Assembly: GCA_016928975.1 (NCBI GenBank)
Contig: JAFGJR010000340.1
Coordinates: 1-43,506, forward strand
Length of the DNA stretch: 43,506 bases
Reading direction: 5' to 3'
DNA from: Sedimentisphaerales bacterium
Lineage (GTDB): Bacteria > Planctomycetota > Phycisphaerae > Sedimentisphaerales > SG8-4
Part shown: one piece after another, positions 6,758-15,257 of the stretch
Layout: every line of letters begins with the position of its first letter
Position numbering within the stretch: the stretch's first letter is position 1
Made by a program: the position numbers and the translations under genes
Notes under the pieces: model-generated
Told to the model about the DNA's origin: nothing
What the model saw: the letters and a program-made list of their open reading frames with translations, nothing else
The model's database searches: none

Positions 6758-9412
6758 ATGGAGCATCGTTCACGTCCTGTCTGGGGGGGTGTTCCATACG
6801 GCTTGCGTTGTCGTCGCGGTGCGATGTCGATCCTTGCGGCAGGCTGGGCGCTTCTGTGGATGAGCTGGTTGCCTGCCGTGTCAAATGGCGACACGACGGA
6901 GAAGACGCCGCGCTTGATTGTGGACGCCAATTACCCCGGCGGCAACGTCATAGTGGAGTGGATCGAAGGCGACACCGTCCAGCTTCGCCCCGACCTGCGC
7001 GACACACAAGGGTGGTGGTTCTACTGGAACTTCCGAGTCCGGGGAGCTCAGGGCCGGACGTTGACCTTCCGCTTCAGTGGCGCCAACCCAATCGGGGTGC
7101 GCGGGCCGGCCGTGAGCACAGATGGCGGTCGGACCTGGTCCTGGCTCGGCTCCGATGCCGTACAAGAGGCGTCGTTCAAATACGCGTTCGCGGCCGAGGC
7201 GGGTGAAGTCCGGTTCTGCCTGGCGATGCCCTATCAAGAATCGAATCTTAAGGAGTTCCTCGCAGAGCACAAGGACAATCCGCAACTGAGCGCGCGCGAG
7301 CTCTGCAAGAGCCGCAAGGGCAGGAGCATCGAGCGTTTGCACGTCGGCAGGCTCGACGGCGAGGCACGACACAGGATTCTCGTGACCGCCCGGCACCACG
7401 CCTGCGAGATGATGGCCAATTACACGATGGAGGGCCTGCTGGAGGCCGTGCTGGCGGACAGCGAGGACGGCTACTGGTTTCGCCGCAACGTCGAGGTCCT
7501 GGCGATTCCGTTCATGGACAAGGACGGGGTGGAGGACGGCGACCAGGGCAAGAACCGCAAACCGCGGGACCACAACCGCGATTACATTGGCCAGAGCATT
7601 CATCCGTCCGTCGCTGCTGTGCGGACCTTCGTGCCGAACTGGTCGAATGGCAGACTGACAATCGCTCTCGACTTGCACTGTCCCTACATTCGCGGGCCAT
7701 ACAACGAGGTCATCTACATCGTCGGCAGTCGCGATGAGGCGATGTGGCAGCGACAGCGCGAGTTCGGACGAATCCTCGAAACCGTGCAGAGGGGCTCGTG
7801 GCTGTACCGCGCCTCCGACAATCTGCCCTTCGCAAAGGCGTGGAATACGAGCGCCAATACGAGTGCCGGCCAGAGCTTCGGCGAATGGGCGAGTGGACTG
7901 GAGGGCATTCAACTGGCAGCGTCTTTCGAGATCCCCTATGCCAGCGCAGGCGGCCAACCCGTGACAGCCGACAGTGCCCGCGCCTTCGGTCGCAGTCTGG
8001 CCATGGCCATTCGCAGCTACCTGGAACGGATTGACGGCCGGCGAGAGGAGACCGGCTCCAAGCCGGTGCACGTCGATGGGGTCTTCCCGAACCTGACGGT
8101 CATGGCGAAAGGCACCGGCAGCAGTTCCGAGGCGGGCATCGGCGCCGTGATTCCGTGGGCACAGAAGCTGTGGGCGGTGGGGTATGTGGCGCATATCCAC
8201 GGGCAGGGCCTGGGTCTCTATGAGATCAGTGAAGATATGACGATGCGCCGGCACCCGGCCTCGGTGACCGGCACGTTTGCCAACCGGATGGTGCACTGGC
8301 CGAGCGGCCAGGCTTTCATCGGGCCGTATGCCATCGACGCCGACGGCAATGTCCGCGTGATCGAAGGACTCAAGCAGGTCCGACTGGCGGCCACGTGCGA
8401 GCACCTGACCGATCCCGCGAACGAGGCCTATTTCCTCGGCATGGAAGGACAGTTCTGGGAGGTGGACGTCCACACGCTGGAAGTCAAACCGCTGTTCGAC
8501 CTTGTCAAGGAGTTGCAGATCGACGCCACGCCGCACTTCAAGAGTGGCTATACGGCCCAAGGGCGAGTGGTCGTCGCCAACAACTCCTATGACGAGCAGG
8601 AGTTCTTGGACAAACGGGATGCCGGGCGACTGGCCGAATGGGACGGCAAGGACTGGACAATCATCGAGCGGAATCCTTTCGTGGAAGTGCACGGCAGCGC
8701 CAGCAGCGGCTCCTACGGCGGCAATACGATCTATGCGACCGGCTGGACCAAATCGAGCGTCGTGCTTCGGGCGCTGGTCAAAGGGCAATGGCAACGATAC
8801 TTGCTGCCCAAGGCCAGCCAGACCTGGGAGCATGCGTGGAATACGGAGTGGATGCGGATTCGTCACGCGGTCACGGAACGCCTGCTGATGGACGCCCACG
8901 GCATGTTCTATGAGCTGCCGGCCTTCTCCTATGGCGGCCACATCTGGGGGATTCGCCCAATCTGCTCGCACCTGCGCGTGGTCCCGGACTTTTGCTACTG
9001 GCGAGGGCTATTCGTCATGGCCTCCGACCAGATCGACCACGATCAGGGCCAGCCGCAATCGGGCCTGTGGTTCGGAAACATCGACGACCTGTGGCAGATG
9101 GGCAAGCCTGCCGGCTGGGGCGGGCCGTGGTGGAGCGCGCCGGTCAAGGCAGGCGAGGTCTCCGACCCATTCCTGATGACCGGGTTCGACAAGAAGGTCG
9201 TACACCTCGCTCATCAATCGGACCAGGAAGTGACCTTCACAATAGAGGTCGATTTCCTCGGCAATGGCAGTTGGCAGCCATACAAGTCCTTCGCCGTCGC
9301 GCCGCCGCAGCGATACGCGCATCATGAGTTCCCGGATGGCTTTTCCGCCCACTGGGTCCGCGTCAGAGTAGACAAAGCCTGCGTGGCGACTGTATACCTG
9401 TTCTATAACTAA
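6758..9412 (+). CDS. Exported M14-family peptidase-like protein fused to a propeller-like domain
   Basis: The protein has 884 residues, starting at ATG 6758, preceded by GAAGG. Residues 22-43 form a signal peptide or anchor. Residues about 50-160 look like the beta-sandwich that precedes AGBL/cytosolic-carboxypeptidase-type M14 domains. The M14 domain follows: zinc ligands H214 and E217 (HHACE) and H307 (LDLHCPY), the substrate-binding R274 of HNRDY, and the general-base candidate E391 (SFEIPY). From about residue 440 to 884 there is a second unit with repeated WAVGYVAHIHG, GLYEIS, NRMVHWPSG and IGPYAIDADGNVRVI segments. These resemble a planctomycete beta-propeller-like family usually seen as a separate protein. 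The likely role is hydrolysis of an amide bond on a peptide or peptidoglycan-derived substrate outside the cytoplasm. The domain assignments are by eye. Confidence 0.85.
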   Translation: MEHRSRPVWGGVPYGLRCRRGAMSILAAGWALLWMSWLPAVSNGDTTEKTPRLIVDANYPGGNVIVEWIEGDTVQLRPDLRDTQGWWFYWNFRVRGAQGRTLTFRFSGANPIGVRGPAVSTDGGRTWSWLGSDAVQEASFKYAFAAEAGEVRFCLAMPYQESNLKEFLAEHKDNPQLSARELCKSRKGRSIERLHVGRLDGEARHRILVTARHHACEMMANYTMEGLLEAVLADSEDGYWFRRNVEVLAIPFMDKDGVEDGDQGKNRKPRDHNRDYIGQSIHPSVAAVRTFVPNWSNGRLTIALDLHCPYIRGPYNEVIYIVGSRDEAMWQRQREFGRILETVQRGSWLYRASDNLPFAKAWNTSANTSAGQSFGEWASGLEGIQLAASFEIPYASAGGQPVTADSARAFGRSLAMAIRSYLERIDGRREETGSKPVHVDGVFPNLTVMAKGTGSSSEAGIGAVIPWAQKLWAVGYVAHIHGQGLGLYEISEDMTMRRHPASVTGTFANRMVHWPSGQAFIGPYAIDADGNVRVIEGLKQVRLAATCEHLTDPANEAYFLGMEGQFWEVDVHTLEVKPLFDLVKELQIDATPHFKSGYTAQGRVVVANNSYDEQEFLDKRDAGRLAEWDGKDWTIIERNPFVEVHGSASSGSYGGNTIYATGWTKSSVVLRALVKGQWQRYLLPKASQTWEHAWNTEWMRIRHAVTERLLMDAHGMFYELPAFSYGGHIWGIRPICSHLRVVPDFCYWRGLFVMASDQIDHDQGQPQSGLWFGNIDDLWQMGKPAGWGGPWWSAPVKAGEVSDPFLMTGFDKKVVHLAHQSDQEVTFTIEVDFLGNGSWQPYKSFAVAPPQRYAHHEFPDGFSAHWVRVRVDKACVATVYLFYN

Positions 9413-9443
9413 CGATGATTGGACGGACGAATGCATGGGGTGA

Positions 9444-9472
9444 TGTCACCCACGCGCAGGCGGGGGTCCAGG
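9444..9472 (+). repeat. REP-type palindrome, copy A (degenerate)
   Basis: TGTCACCCACGC, GCAG loop, GCGGGGGTCCAGG: an imperfect 8-bp stem around a 4-base loop. It is the inverted partner of copy B at 9488-9515, so the two form a BIME-like pair in the gap between the M14-fusion and M16 genes. Confidence 0.65.
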
Positions 9473-9487
9473 AAAGCCGGGCAGGAT

Positions 9488-9515
9488 GCTGGATTCCCGC
9501 CTTCGCGGGAATGAC
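9488..9515 (-). repeat. REP-type palindrome, copy B
   Basis: This is a perfect hairpin, ATTCCCGC, loop CTTC, GCGGGAAT, flanked by CTGG on the left and GACA on the right. Read on the minus strand it matches the consensus of copies A, C and D. As an RNA hairpin it could also limit transcription past the M14-fusion gene, but there is no T tract. Confidence 0.7.
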
Positions 9516-9569
9516 AGAGTCAATCCTGTCGTTCAATTGGCTGTTCAACTATTAGCAAGGAGTCGAGAT

Positions 9570-11072
9570 ATGGCAAAATGGATTGGCAAGCGCATCTGTC
9601 CGGCCTTGGTCGTGCTGGCGCTGTTCCTCGCCCCGGTCGTGACGGGCCAGGACCTCGCGGAGTTCGAGAAGCGCCTCACGGAGTTCACGTTGGACAACGG
9701 CTTGACGTTCCTCGTGCTGGAACGGCATGAGGTGCCCATCGTCTCCTTCCATACCTACGCCGACGTCGGTGCGGTCGATGAGGTCAAGGGCATCACCGGC
9801 ATTGCCCACCTCTTCGAGCACATGGCGTTCAAGGGCACGAAGACCGTGGGCACGACGGACCACCAGGCCGAAGCCGCCGCGATGGCGAAGATGGACGAGT
9901 TATTCGACGCCATCAAGAAAGAGAAGCGAAAAGGCGATCAGGCGGACCCCGAGGCTCTGAAAAAGCTCCAGGAGCAGTTCGAGCAGGCGGGACAGGAGGC
10001 GCAGAAGCACATCGTGCACGACGAGTATGAAGAGGCGCTGACCCAGCAGGGGGCGGATGGTTTCAACGCCTACACCAGTGAGGACGCGACGCAGTACATC
10101 GTCAGCTTGCCCTCGAACAAGCTCGAGCTCTGGATGATGCTGGAAGCCGGGCGGTTCGCCAATCCCGTGCTGCGGGAGTTCTACAAGGAGAAGGACGTGG
10201 TCATGGAGGAGCGGCGGATGATGGAGAATTCGCCGACCGGGCGACTGTACGAGGAGTTTCAAGGCATCGCGTTCATCGCGCATCCCTATGGCGAGGGTGT
10301 GATCGGCCACATGAGCGACCTGCAAACCCTCACCCGCGGCGAGGCGAACGCGTTCTTTCGCAAGTACTACGGCCCCAGCAACTTGACTATCGCGGTCGTG
10401 GGCGATGTCGATCCGGCGAACGTGAAGCGGTTGGCCCGGGAGTACTTCGCAGGCATCCCAAGCGGCCCAAAGCCGGAGCCGGTTGAGACGGTCGAGCCGC
10501 CGCAGCGAGGTGAGCGGCGGGTGACTGTCGAAGACGCGGCCCAGCCGATTGTCCTGATCGGCTACCACCAGCCGAGTGTGAACCATCCGGACAGTACCGT
10601 CCTTCAAATCCTCGCCGATACGGTCGGCTATGGGCGAACGTCGAGACTGTACAAAAGCCTTGTCAAAGACAAGAAGATCGCGGTCCAGGCCAACGCCGGA
10701 CCGATGCTGAACAAGTACCCGGCCCTCTTCATGTTCATGGCGGTGCCCGCCAAGGGACATACAAATCAGGAGTGCGAGCAGGCCATCTACGCCGAGATCG
10801 AGAAGCTCAAGGCCGAGCCGATCACGCCGGAAGAGCTGCTCAAGGCAAAGACCCGCAGTCGGGCCGACCTGATCCGCCAGCTCGATTCCAACTCGGGGCT
10901 CGCCGCACAATTGACCTTCTATGAGGTGGTCACCGGCGACTGGCGCAACCTGTTCAAGCAGTTGGACCAGATCGAGAAAGTGACCGTCGAGGATGTCCAG
11001 CGGGTGGCCAAAACGTATTTCACGACGAAGAACCGCACGGTCGGCGTCATTGAGACGACGGTGAGTCAGTAA
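9570..11072 (+). CDS. M16-family zinc peptidase (catalytic subunit)
   Basis: This 500-residue protein starts at ATG 9570, with AAGGAG upstream. A signal peptide covers residues 1-26 (LVVLALFLAPVVTGQ). The inverted zinc motif of pitrilysin-type peptidases, H80-L-F-E-H84, sits in GIAHLFEHMAFKGT. Between the motif and the next helix a charged, probably helical insert of about 60 residues occurs (KEKRKGDQADPEAL region). The C-terminal M16 domain follows, containing the GYGRTSRLY segment. M16B proteins usually work as a heterodimer with a partner that lacks the zinc motif; the next gene is such a partner. It is likely periplasmic and degrades small or unfolded peptides. Confidence 0.94.
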   Translation: MAKWIGKRICPALVVLALFLAPVVTGQDLAEFEKRLTEFTLDNGLTFLVLERHEVPIVSFHTYADVGAVDEVKGITGIAHLFEHMAFKGTKTVGTTDHQAEAAAMAKMDELFDAIKKEKRKGDQADPEALKKLQEQFEQAGQEAQKHIVHDEYEEALTQQGADGFNAYTSEDATQYIVSLPSNKLELWMMLEAGRFANPVLREFYKEKDVVMEERRMMENSPTGRLYEEFQGIAFIAHPYGEGVIGHMSDLQTLTRGEANAFFRKYYGPSNLTIAVVGDVDPANVKRLAREYFAGIPSGPKPEPVETVEPPQRGERRVTVEDAAQPIVLIGYHQPSVNHPDSTVLQILADTVGYGRTSRLYKSLVKDKKIAVQANAGPMLNKYPALFMFMAVPAKGHTNQECEQAIYAEIEKLKAEPITPEELLKAKTRSRADLIRQLDSNSGLAAQLTFYEVVTGDWRNLFKQLDQIEKVTVEDVQRVAKTYFTTKNRTVGVIETTVSQ

Positions 11073-11074
11073 CT

Positions 11075-11250
11075 GGACTTCTGCAAAATGGACATTGGGC
11101 CTATATTCTTCAATGAATCTCGTTCTTTGATTTCCTTGAAGAATCAACGTAACTTTTTATTGGGACGGTCGTTAAGATTTGGGAAGGAAGAATCGAGGAA
11201 CAGGATTCTTCCTTCCCAAAGCAGGCCCAATGTCCATTTTGCAGAAGTCC
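11075..11250. mobile_element. MITE-like palindromic element with 28-bp perfect terminal inverted repeats
   Basis: The segment 11075-11102 (starting GGACTTCTGCAAAATGG) is the exact reverse complement of 11223-11250. Inside are two more hairpins: 11105-11117 pairs with 11132-11144 (12 of 13), and 11178-11194 pairs perfectly with 11204-11220 (17 bp, 9-base loop). The 120-base interior is AT-rich and codes for nothing recognisable. The element fills the gap between the two M16 genes without touching either reading frame. No target-site duplication is evident. It looks like a non-autonomous transposable element, or a structured RNA spacer in the operon. Confidence 0.7.
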
Positions 11251-11270
11251 GGTCAATAAGGGAGCCGAGT

Positions 11271-12776
11271 ATGAGAAACACGCTATGGATGCGAATCGTT
11301 CTGGTGATGACGTGCGTTGCTCTTGTCGCCGGGTGCAATGACGGATCGTCGTCCGGGTCCGGCCGCGCGCTGACGGGCGAGTCGAAATCAGCAGTGTCTC
11401 AGGAGCGTGTGCCGGCGTACAAGCAACTGAAGTATCCGAAGCTGCGCGACATTCAGGTGCCGGCCGTGGAGCGGGTGACCTTGCCGAATGGGATGCAGTT
11501 GTTCCTGCTGGAGGATCACGAGCTGCCTTTGATTCGGTTGTCGGCCACGATTCGCACGGGGTCGGTGTACGAGCCGGCGGATAAGACCGGTCTGGCGGGT
11601 CTGACGGGCACGGTGATGCGCACCGGCGGCACGGCCGGCAAGACGGGCGATGAGATCGACGAGCAGTTGGAGCGGATCGCCGCCACCGTCGAGACGAGCA
11701 TCGGCCGCAGTTTTGGCCGCGCGTACATGTCGGTGCTGAAAGAGGACGTCGATACCGGGCTCTCCATCCTGGCCGATGTCCTGATGAATCCCGCCTTTCG
11801 CCAGGAGAAGATCGACCTGGCGAAGATCTCCGCGCACACCTCGATTGCGCGGCGCAACGACAACCCCGGCAGTATCGCGTCGCGGGAGTATGCCAAGCTG
11901 ATCTACGGCCCGGACAGCGTCTACGCGCGGCACAGCGAGTATGCGACGATCGACAATATCACTCGCGACGACATGCTGGCCTTCCATCGCAGGTTCTATC
12001 ATCCGAACAACACGATGCTGGCTGTCTGGGGTGACTTCAAAACCGAAGAGATGGTCGCCAAGGTCAAGGGGGCCTTCAAGGAGTGGTCCAAGGCCGATCT
12101 GGAGCTGCCGCCGGTCCCGCAGGTCAAATACACGTTCCAGTCCACGGTGAATCTCGCGACCAAAGAGGACACGAACCAGAGCATCATTCGCCTCGGCCAC
12201 ATCGGCACCGTGATGACCGATCCGGACTACTTCGCCCTGATGGTGATGAACGAGATCCTGGGCAGCGGATTCACAAGCCGGCTGTTCAAGAACGTTCGCT
12301 CCCGGCAGGGCCTGGCGTACTCCGTTTTCGGCGTCTACTCCGCGGACTACGACCACCCGGGCATGTTCTACGTCGGCTCCCAGACCAAACTGCAAAGCAC
12401 CATCCACGCGATCAATGCGATGATCGAAGAGGTCCGCAAAATGACCCAGGAGGAAGTGACGGATGAGGAGCTTGCGCTGGCCAAGGACAGCTTCCTGAAC
12501 TCGTTCGTCTTCAACTTCGAAAGCCGCGGCCAGATCGTCAATCGCCTGATGACCTACGTCTATTACGGCTATCCCGAGAACTTCCTCCAGAAGACGAAGG
12601 AAAACGTCGAGAAAGTGACGAAGGCGGACGTGCTCCGCGTGGCCAAAGCACACCTGCGTCCCGACAAGGTCCAGATCCTGGTCGTCGGCAAGCCCGACGA
12701 GTTCGACCAGCCCCTGTCCACCCTCGGCGACGTGAAGACCATCGACATCACGATCCCGCCGCCAAAACAGCAGTGA
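11271..12776 (+). CDS. M16-family peptidase-like lipoprotein (non-catalytic partner)
   Basis: This 501-residue protein starts at ATG 11271, with AAGGGAG upstream. It has a lipoprotein signal with lipobox ALVAGC (C22), so it is membrane-anchored outside the cytoplasm. Two M16 domains follow (about 65-270 and 280-480), but the place of the HxxEH zinc motif reads LTGTVMRTGG, so no zinc can be bound there. The C-terminal half has the usual NEILGSGFTSRLFKNVRSRQGLAY region of M16C. It is the expected inactive subunit of the upstream M16 enzyme. A MITE-like element separates the two genes. Confidence 0.93.
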   Translation: MRNTLWMRIVLVMTCVALVAGCNDGSSSGSGRALTGESKSAVSQERVPAYKQLKYPKLRDIQVPAVERVTLPNGMQLFLLEDHELPLIRLSATIRTGSVYEPADKTGLAGLTGTVMRTGGTAGKTGDEIDEQLERIAATVETSIGRSFGRAYMSVLKEDVDTGLSILADVLMNPAFRQEKIDLAKISAHTSIARRNDNPGSIASREYAKLIYGPDSVYARHSEYATIDNITRDDMLAFHRRFYHPNNTMLAVWGDFKTEEMVAKVKGAFKEWSKADLELPPVPQVKYTFQSTVNLATKEDTNQSIIRLGHIGTVMTDPDYFALMVMNEILGSGFTSRLFKNVRSRQGLAYSVFGVYSADYDHPGMFYVGSQTKLQSTIHAINAMIEEVRKMTQEEVTDEELALAKDSFLNSFVFNFESRGQIVNRLMTYVYYGYPENFLQKTKENVEKVTKADVLRVAKAHLRPDKVQILVVGKPDEFDQPLSTLGDVKTIDITIPPPKQQ

Positions 12777-12913
12777 CGTACAGGGGCCTCCGGCCGCTGG
12801 CCGCCGCAGATAGACTTGTCCTGAGCTTGGATATCTGGTAGCCGATGTGGAATTCTGTGTCATCAACCAGGTCGAAATGACTGAAGGCGCTGCAACCGGG
12901 ACGAACATCCGTC

Positions 12914-13132
12914 ATGAAGCAAATCAAGATCATTATTGAAAAACACCGGGACGGATACGTGGCCTATCGCGTCGGGGTCAAGGGCGTCGTAGGCGAGGGA
13001 GATACCTACGAGGAAGCCCTCAAGGATGTGCAGTCGGCCCTCAGGTTCCACATCGAGACGTTCGGGCCGGACGTGCTGGATGGTGAAGATGGCCTGGTGT
13101 TGGAGGCCTTCGTGGCAGAGACGACCGTGTGA
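12914..13132 (+). CDS. HicB-family antitoxin
   Basis: This 72-residue protein has the HicB partial-RNase-H fold pattern: IIIEKHRDGYVAYRVG, then GEGDTYEEALKDVQSALRFHIE. HicB antitoxins neutralise the HicA mRNA interferase and often repress their own operon; this short form lacks a C-terminal DNA-binding domain. The ribosome site is poor. A broken hicA begins 3 bases after the stop, so this is now an orphan antitoxin unless the toxin stop is bypassed. Confidence 0.88.
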   Translation: MKQIKIIIEKHRDGYVAYRVGVKGVVGEGDTYEEALKDVQSALRFHIETFGPDVLDGEDGLVLEAFVAETTV

Positions 13133-13134
13133 CT

Positions 13135-13488
13135 ATGGCCAAGTCCCCCGTGGATGCGCCGAAGGCTCGCGTCCTGCGTGCTCTCCAATCGCTCGGCTTC
13201 GAGGTCGTGCGTGAAAAGGAGCACGTCGCCCTGTGACGACACGACCCGGACGGAACGACGACACCTCTGACGATGCCCAACCATCCTCACCTCAAGGCCT
13301 CGACGCTCCGAACGATCCGTCGTCAGTCGGACATCAGCCGCGACGACTTCCTGACAGCCTGCGAGAAAGCGTCAGTCGCCAGGCCACAGCCGTCTGCGAA
13401 TGGAGTGTGGCGTTTCCCGAATCCTCGTCGGTCTGCTGTTTTCTTGAATTGCTCTCTCAGTGGTGCTATAGTCACCTGTGCGTGTTGA
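13135..13488 (+). pseudogene. hicA toxin gene interrupted by an in-frame TGA
   Basis: From ATG 13135 the frame reads MAKSPVDAPKARVLRALQSL then GFEVVREKEHVAL, and stops at TGA 13234-13236. The same frame then continues RHDPDGTTTPLTMPNHPHLK and ASTLRTIRRQSDISRDDFL. Together these are a complete HicA double-stranded-RNA-binding-type toxin: the EHV histidine region, the DPDG turn and the LKxxTLRxIxRQ helix. A CGA-to-TGA change would explain the stop. The 3' end also runs on beyond the usual HicA length, to 13488. The gene follows hicB; HicA more often precedes HicB, but both orders occur. The toxin is probably inactive. Confidence 0.82.
13444..13472 (+). promoter_or_regulatory. Sigma70-type promoter of the isomerase-like gene
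   Basis: TTGAAT (13444-13449), a 17-base spacer and TATAGT (13467-13472) lie inside the 3' end of the hicA remnant. The expected start is near 13479, about 50 bases before ATG 13529. Confidence 0.65.
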
Positions 13489-13528
13489 AATCGGAATAGC
13501 CGCCATATTGTCATTTGAGGGTATTGTC

Positions 13529-14962
13529 ATGTGTGAACACTGCACGAGACGGGAGTTCCTGGGAACGGGAGTGGCCAGTGGATTGGTGCTGGCCGGAGTG
13601 ACCTGGACACACGCGTGGGCTTCGCAATCGTCGCCCCCGCAGCCGCCGGGAAAGTCGCGAATCGGCGTCGTCTTTACCGGCGCACCGGCGCCCGGGGTCC
13701 GGGATTGGGGGGCCGACGCCGGACAGATCGACGCCATGAAGGCCCGCCTGGCCCGAGCGGAGAAGGAGCTTGGGAACGTCGAGCTCGTGACCGGGCATTC
13801 GACCGATGCGCAGCAGACGGCAGCCCTGCTGGAGAAGGCCGGACCCGGGGCCCCGATCCTCGCGATCAATGTGCGGAACTTCGCCTTGACAAGGGTCGTG
13901 CAGCCGATTCTGGATGGGGCGCATCCCATGGTTGTCTTCTCGCTGCCGGCCAGCGGCCATGATTGGATGTATGCTCCCCGCTGGCACCATCAGGGCCATC
14001 GTGTCGCCCTGCTGGCCAGCAGCGAGTACGACGAGCTTGAGCGAGCCCTTCGTTTGCTCAGGGTCGTTCCCATGATGAAGAAGACTCGGATTCTGCTCTT
14101 TCCGCCGGCTCGAGGCACGCAGGCGGCCCAGTCTCCCGAGGAGGTCAAGAAGCGGCTGGGGGCCGACGTCGTGGCCGTGGAGGAGAAGCTCTTCGACGAG
14201 ATGACCTCGACCGTGGATGAGGAAGCCGTGCGAGCGGAGGCCGACTGGTGGACGAAGAACGCCAAGGAGATCGTCGAGCCGAACAAGGAGGACATCGGCA
14301 AGGCCGCCCGCGTCAGTATCGCGTTGCAACGCCTTATGGAGCAACAACGGGCGCAGGGGCTCGCCGTCGGGACCTGCATGGGATGGCTGTCGAAAGGATT
14401 CCCCTGTCTGGGCTTCGCTCGCCTGCGCGACGGCGGCATTCCCGCGGCGTGCGAAGGGGACATGGACTCGTTGCTGACGATGCTTCTGTTTCAATATGCG
14501 ATCGACCGCCCCGGGTTCCAGGGCAACGCGACCTTCGATACCGCGCGCAACGCGCTGTGGACCGCGCACTGCACGGCGCCGTTGAAGATGGATGGTCGCA
14601 ACGGCAAGGAAGCGCCGTACCTGCTGCGAGGGCATTCCGAGGTCGGCGGCAGCGGCTGCGTGCCCGAGGTCCAATACCGTCTCGGTGAGACAGTCACCCG
14701 CTCCAAGCTGGTCAACCTGGATACGATGCTCGCCTCGACCGGCAGGATCATCGAGGTCCCGGCCAGATCGGTCCACGGCTGTCGCACGCAGATTGTCACC
14801 GAGGTTCGCGACGCAGCCAAGATGGCCGCCAATTGGAGCAGCGTTCTGGAGACCGAGGACGCCATGACGCTGCTGCATCGCGTCGTCGTCTACGGCGACC
14901 ACATGCAGAGCGTGCACCACCTCGCCCGCCTGATGGGCATGAAAGTCGTCGAGGAAGGCTAA
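13529..14962 (+). CDS. Tat-exported L-fucose/L-arabinose-isomerase-like protein
   Basis: The protein has 477 residues from ATG 13529, preceded by TGAGGG; an upstream ATG frame lacks a site. It opens with a twin-arginine signal (TRREFLGTGVASGLVLAGV). The body resembles the sugar-isomerase fold of FucI/AraA-like proteins: an N-terminal Rossmann-like half with RIGVVFTG, a central HPMVVFSLPASGHDW segment, and a C-terminal half with the AACEGDMDSLLTMLL motif (metal-ligand-like acidic residues) and TAHCTAPLKM. Classical fucose isomerases are cytoplasmic, so export is unusual. Planctomycetes carry many such Tat-borne relatives of unknown role. The function could be sugar binding rather than isomerisation. 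Confidence 0.8.
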   Translation: MCEHCTRREFLGTGVASGLVLAGVTWTHAWASQSSPPQPPGKSRIGVVFTGAPAPGVRDWGADAGQIDAMKARLARAEKELGNVELVTGHSTDAQQTAALLEKAGPGAPILAINVRNFALTRVVQPILDGAHPMVVFSLPASGHDWMYAPRWHHQGHRVALLASSEYDELERALRLLRVVPMMKKTRILLFPPARGTQAAQSPEEVKKRLGADVVAVEEKLFDEMTSTVDEEAVRAEADWWTKNAKEIVEPNKEDIGKAARVSIALQRLMEQQRAQGLAVGTCMGWLSKGFPCLGFARLRDGGIPAACEGDMDSLLTMLLFQYAIDRPGFQGNATFDTARNALWTAHCTAPLKMDGRNGKEAPYLLRGHSEVGGSGCVPEVQYRLGETVTRSKLVNLDTMLASTGRIIEVPARSVHGCRTQIVTEVRDAAKMAANWSSVLETEDAMTLLHRVVVYGDHMQSVHHLARLMGMKVVEEG

Positions 14963-14998
14963 GAGCCTCTAACAGAATGGCGACGGTGATTTCGCTCT

Positions 14999-15026
14999 TG
15001 TCACCCCGGCGAAAGCAGGGGTCCAG
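14999..15026 (+). repeat. REP-type palindrome, copy C
   Basis: TGTCACCCC ... GGGGTCCAG around a GGCGAAAGCA centre; the stem is shortened by two mismatches. It lies 36 bases after the isomerase-like stop, in a 295-base stretch (14963-15257) in which no gene was recognised. Confidence 0.55.
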
Positions 15027-15257
15027 AGCTTGCCTCCCAAGCTCGATCGGTGGCCGTGCGCCTTCGCACGGCCTCGCAAGCGAAGTCACGGGCACGGCGC
15101 GAGATGTCGAGGAGGCACACGGGACTACCTCCGCCGTCGGAGCCGGTGTATCCTTGTCGAGTTCCCGACGGAACTTGAGCGGGCATCGACCCCGGCCCAT
15201 CCGGCCGAACGGCTGGTCGCCGCGTCACGGAGGATGAGCTTCACGCCATACGGGCCG

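Noticed and set aside
6881..8971. 696-codon minus-strand open frame opposite the M14-fusion gene
   Set aside because: Antisense shadow; the plus strand has the signal peptide, active-site motifs, ribosome site and promoter.
11204..11220. 17-bp hairpin as a rho-independent terminator of the first M16 gene
   Set aside because: No T tract follows and the partner gene lies directly downstream; it is better explained as part of the palindromic element.
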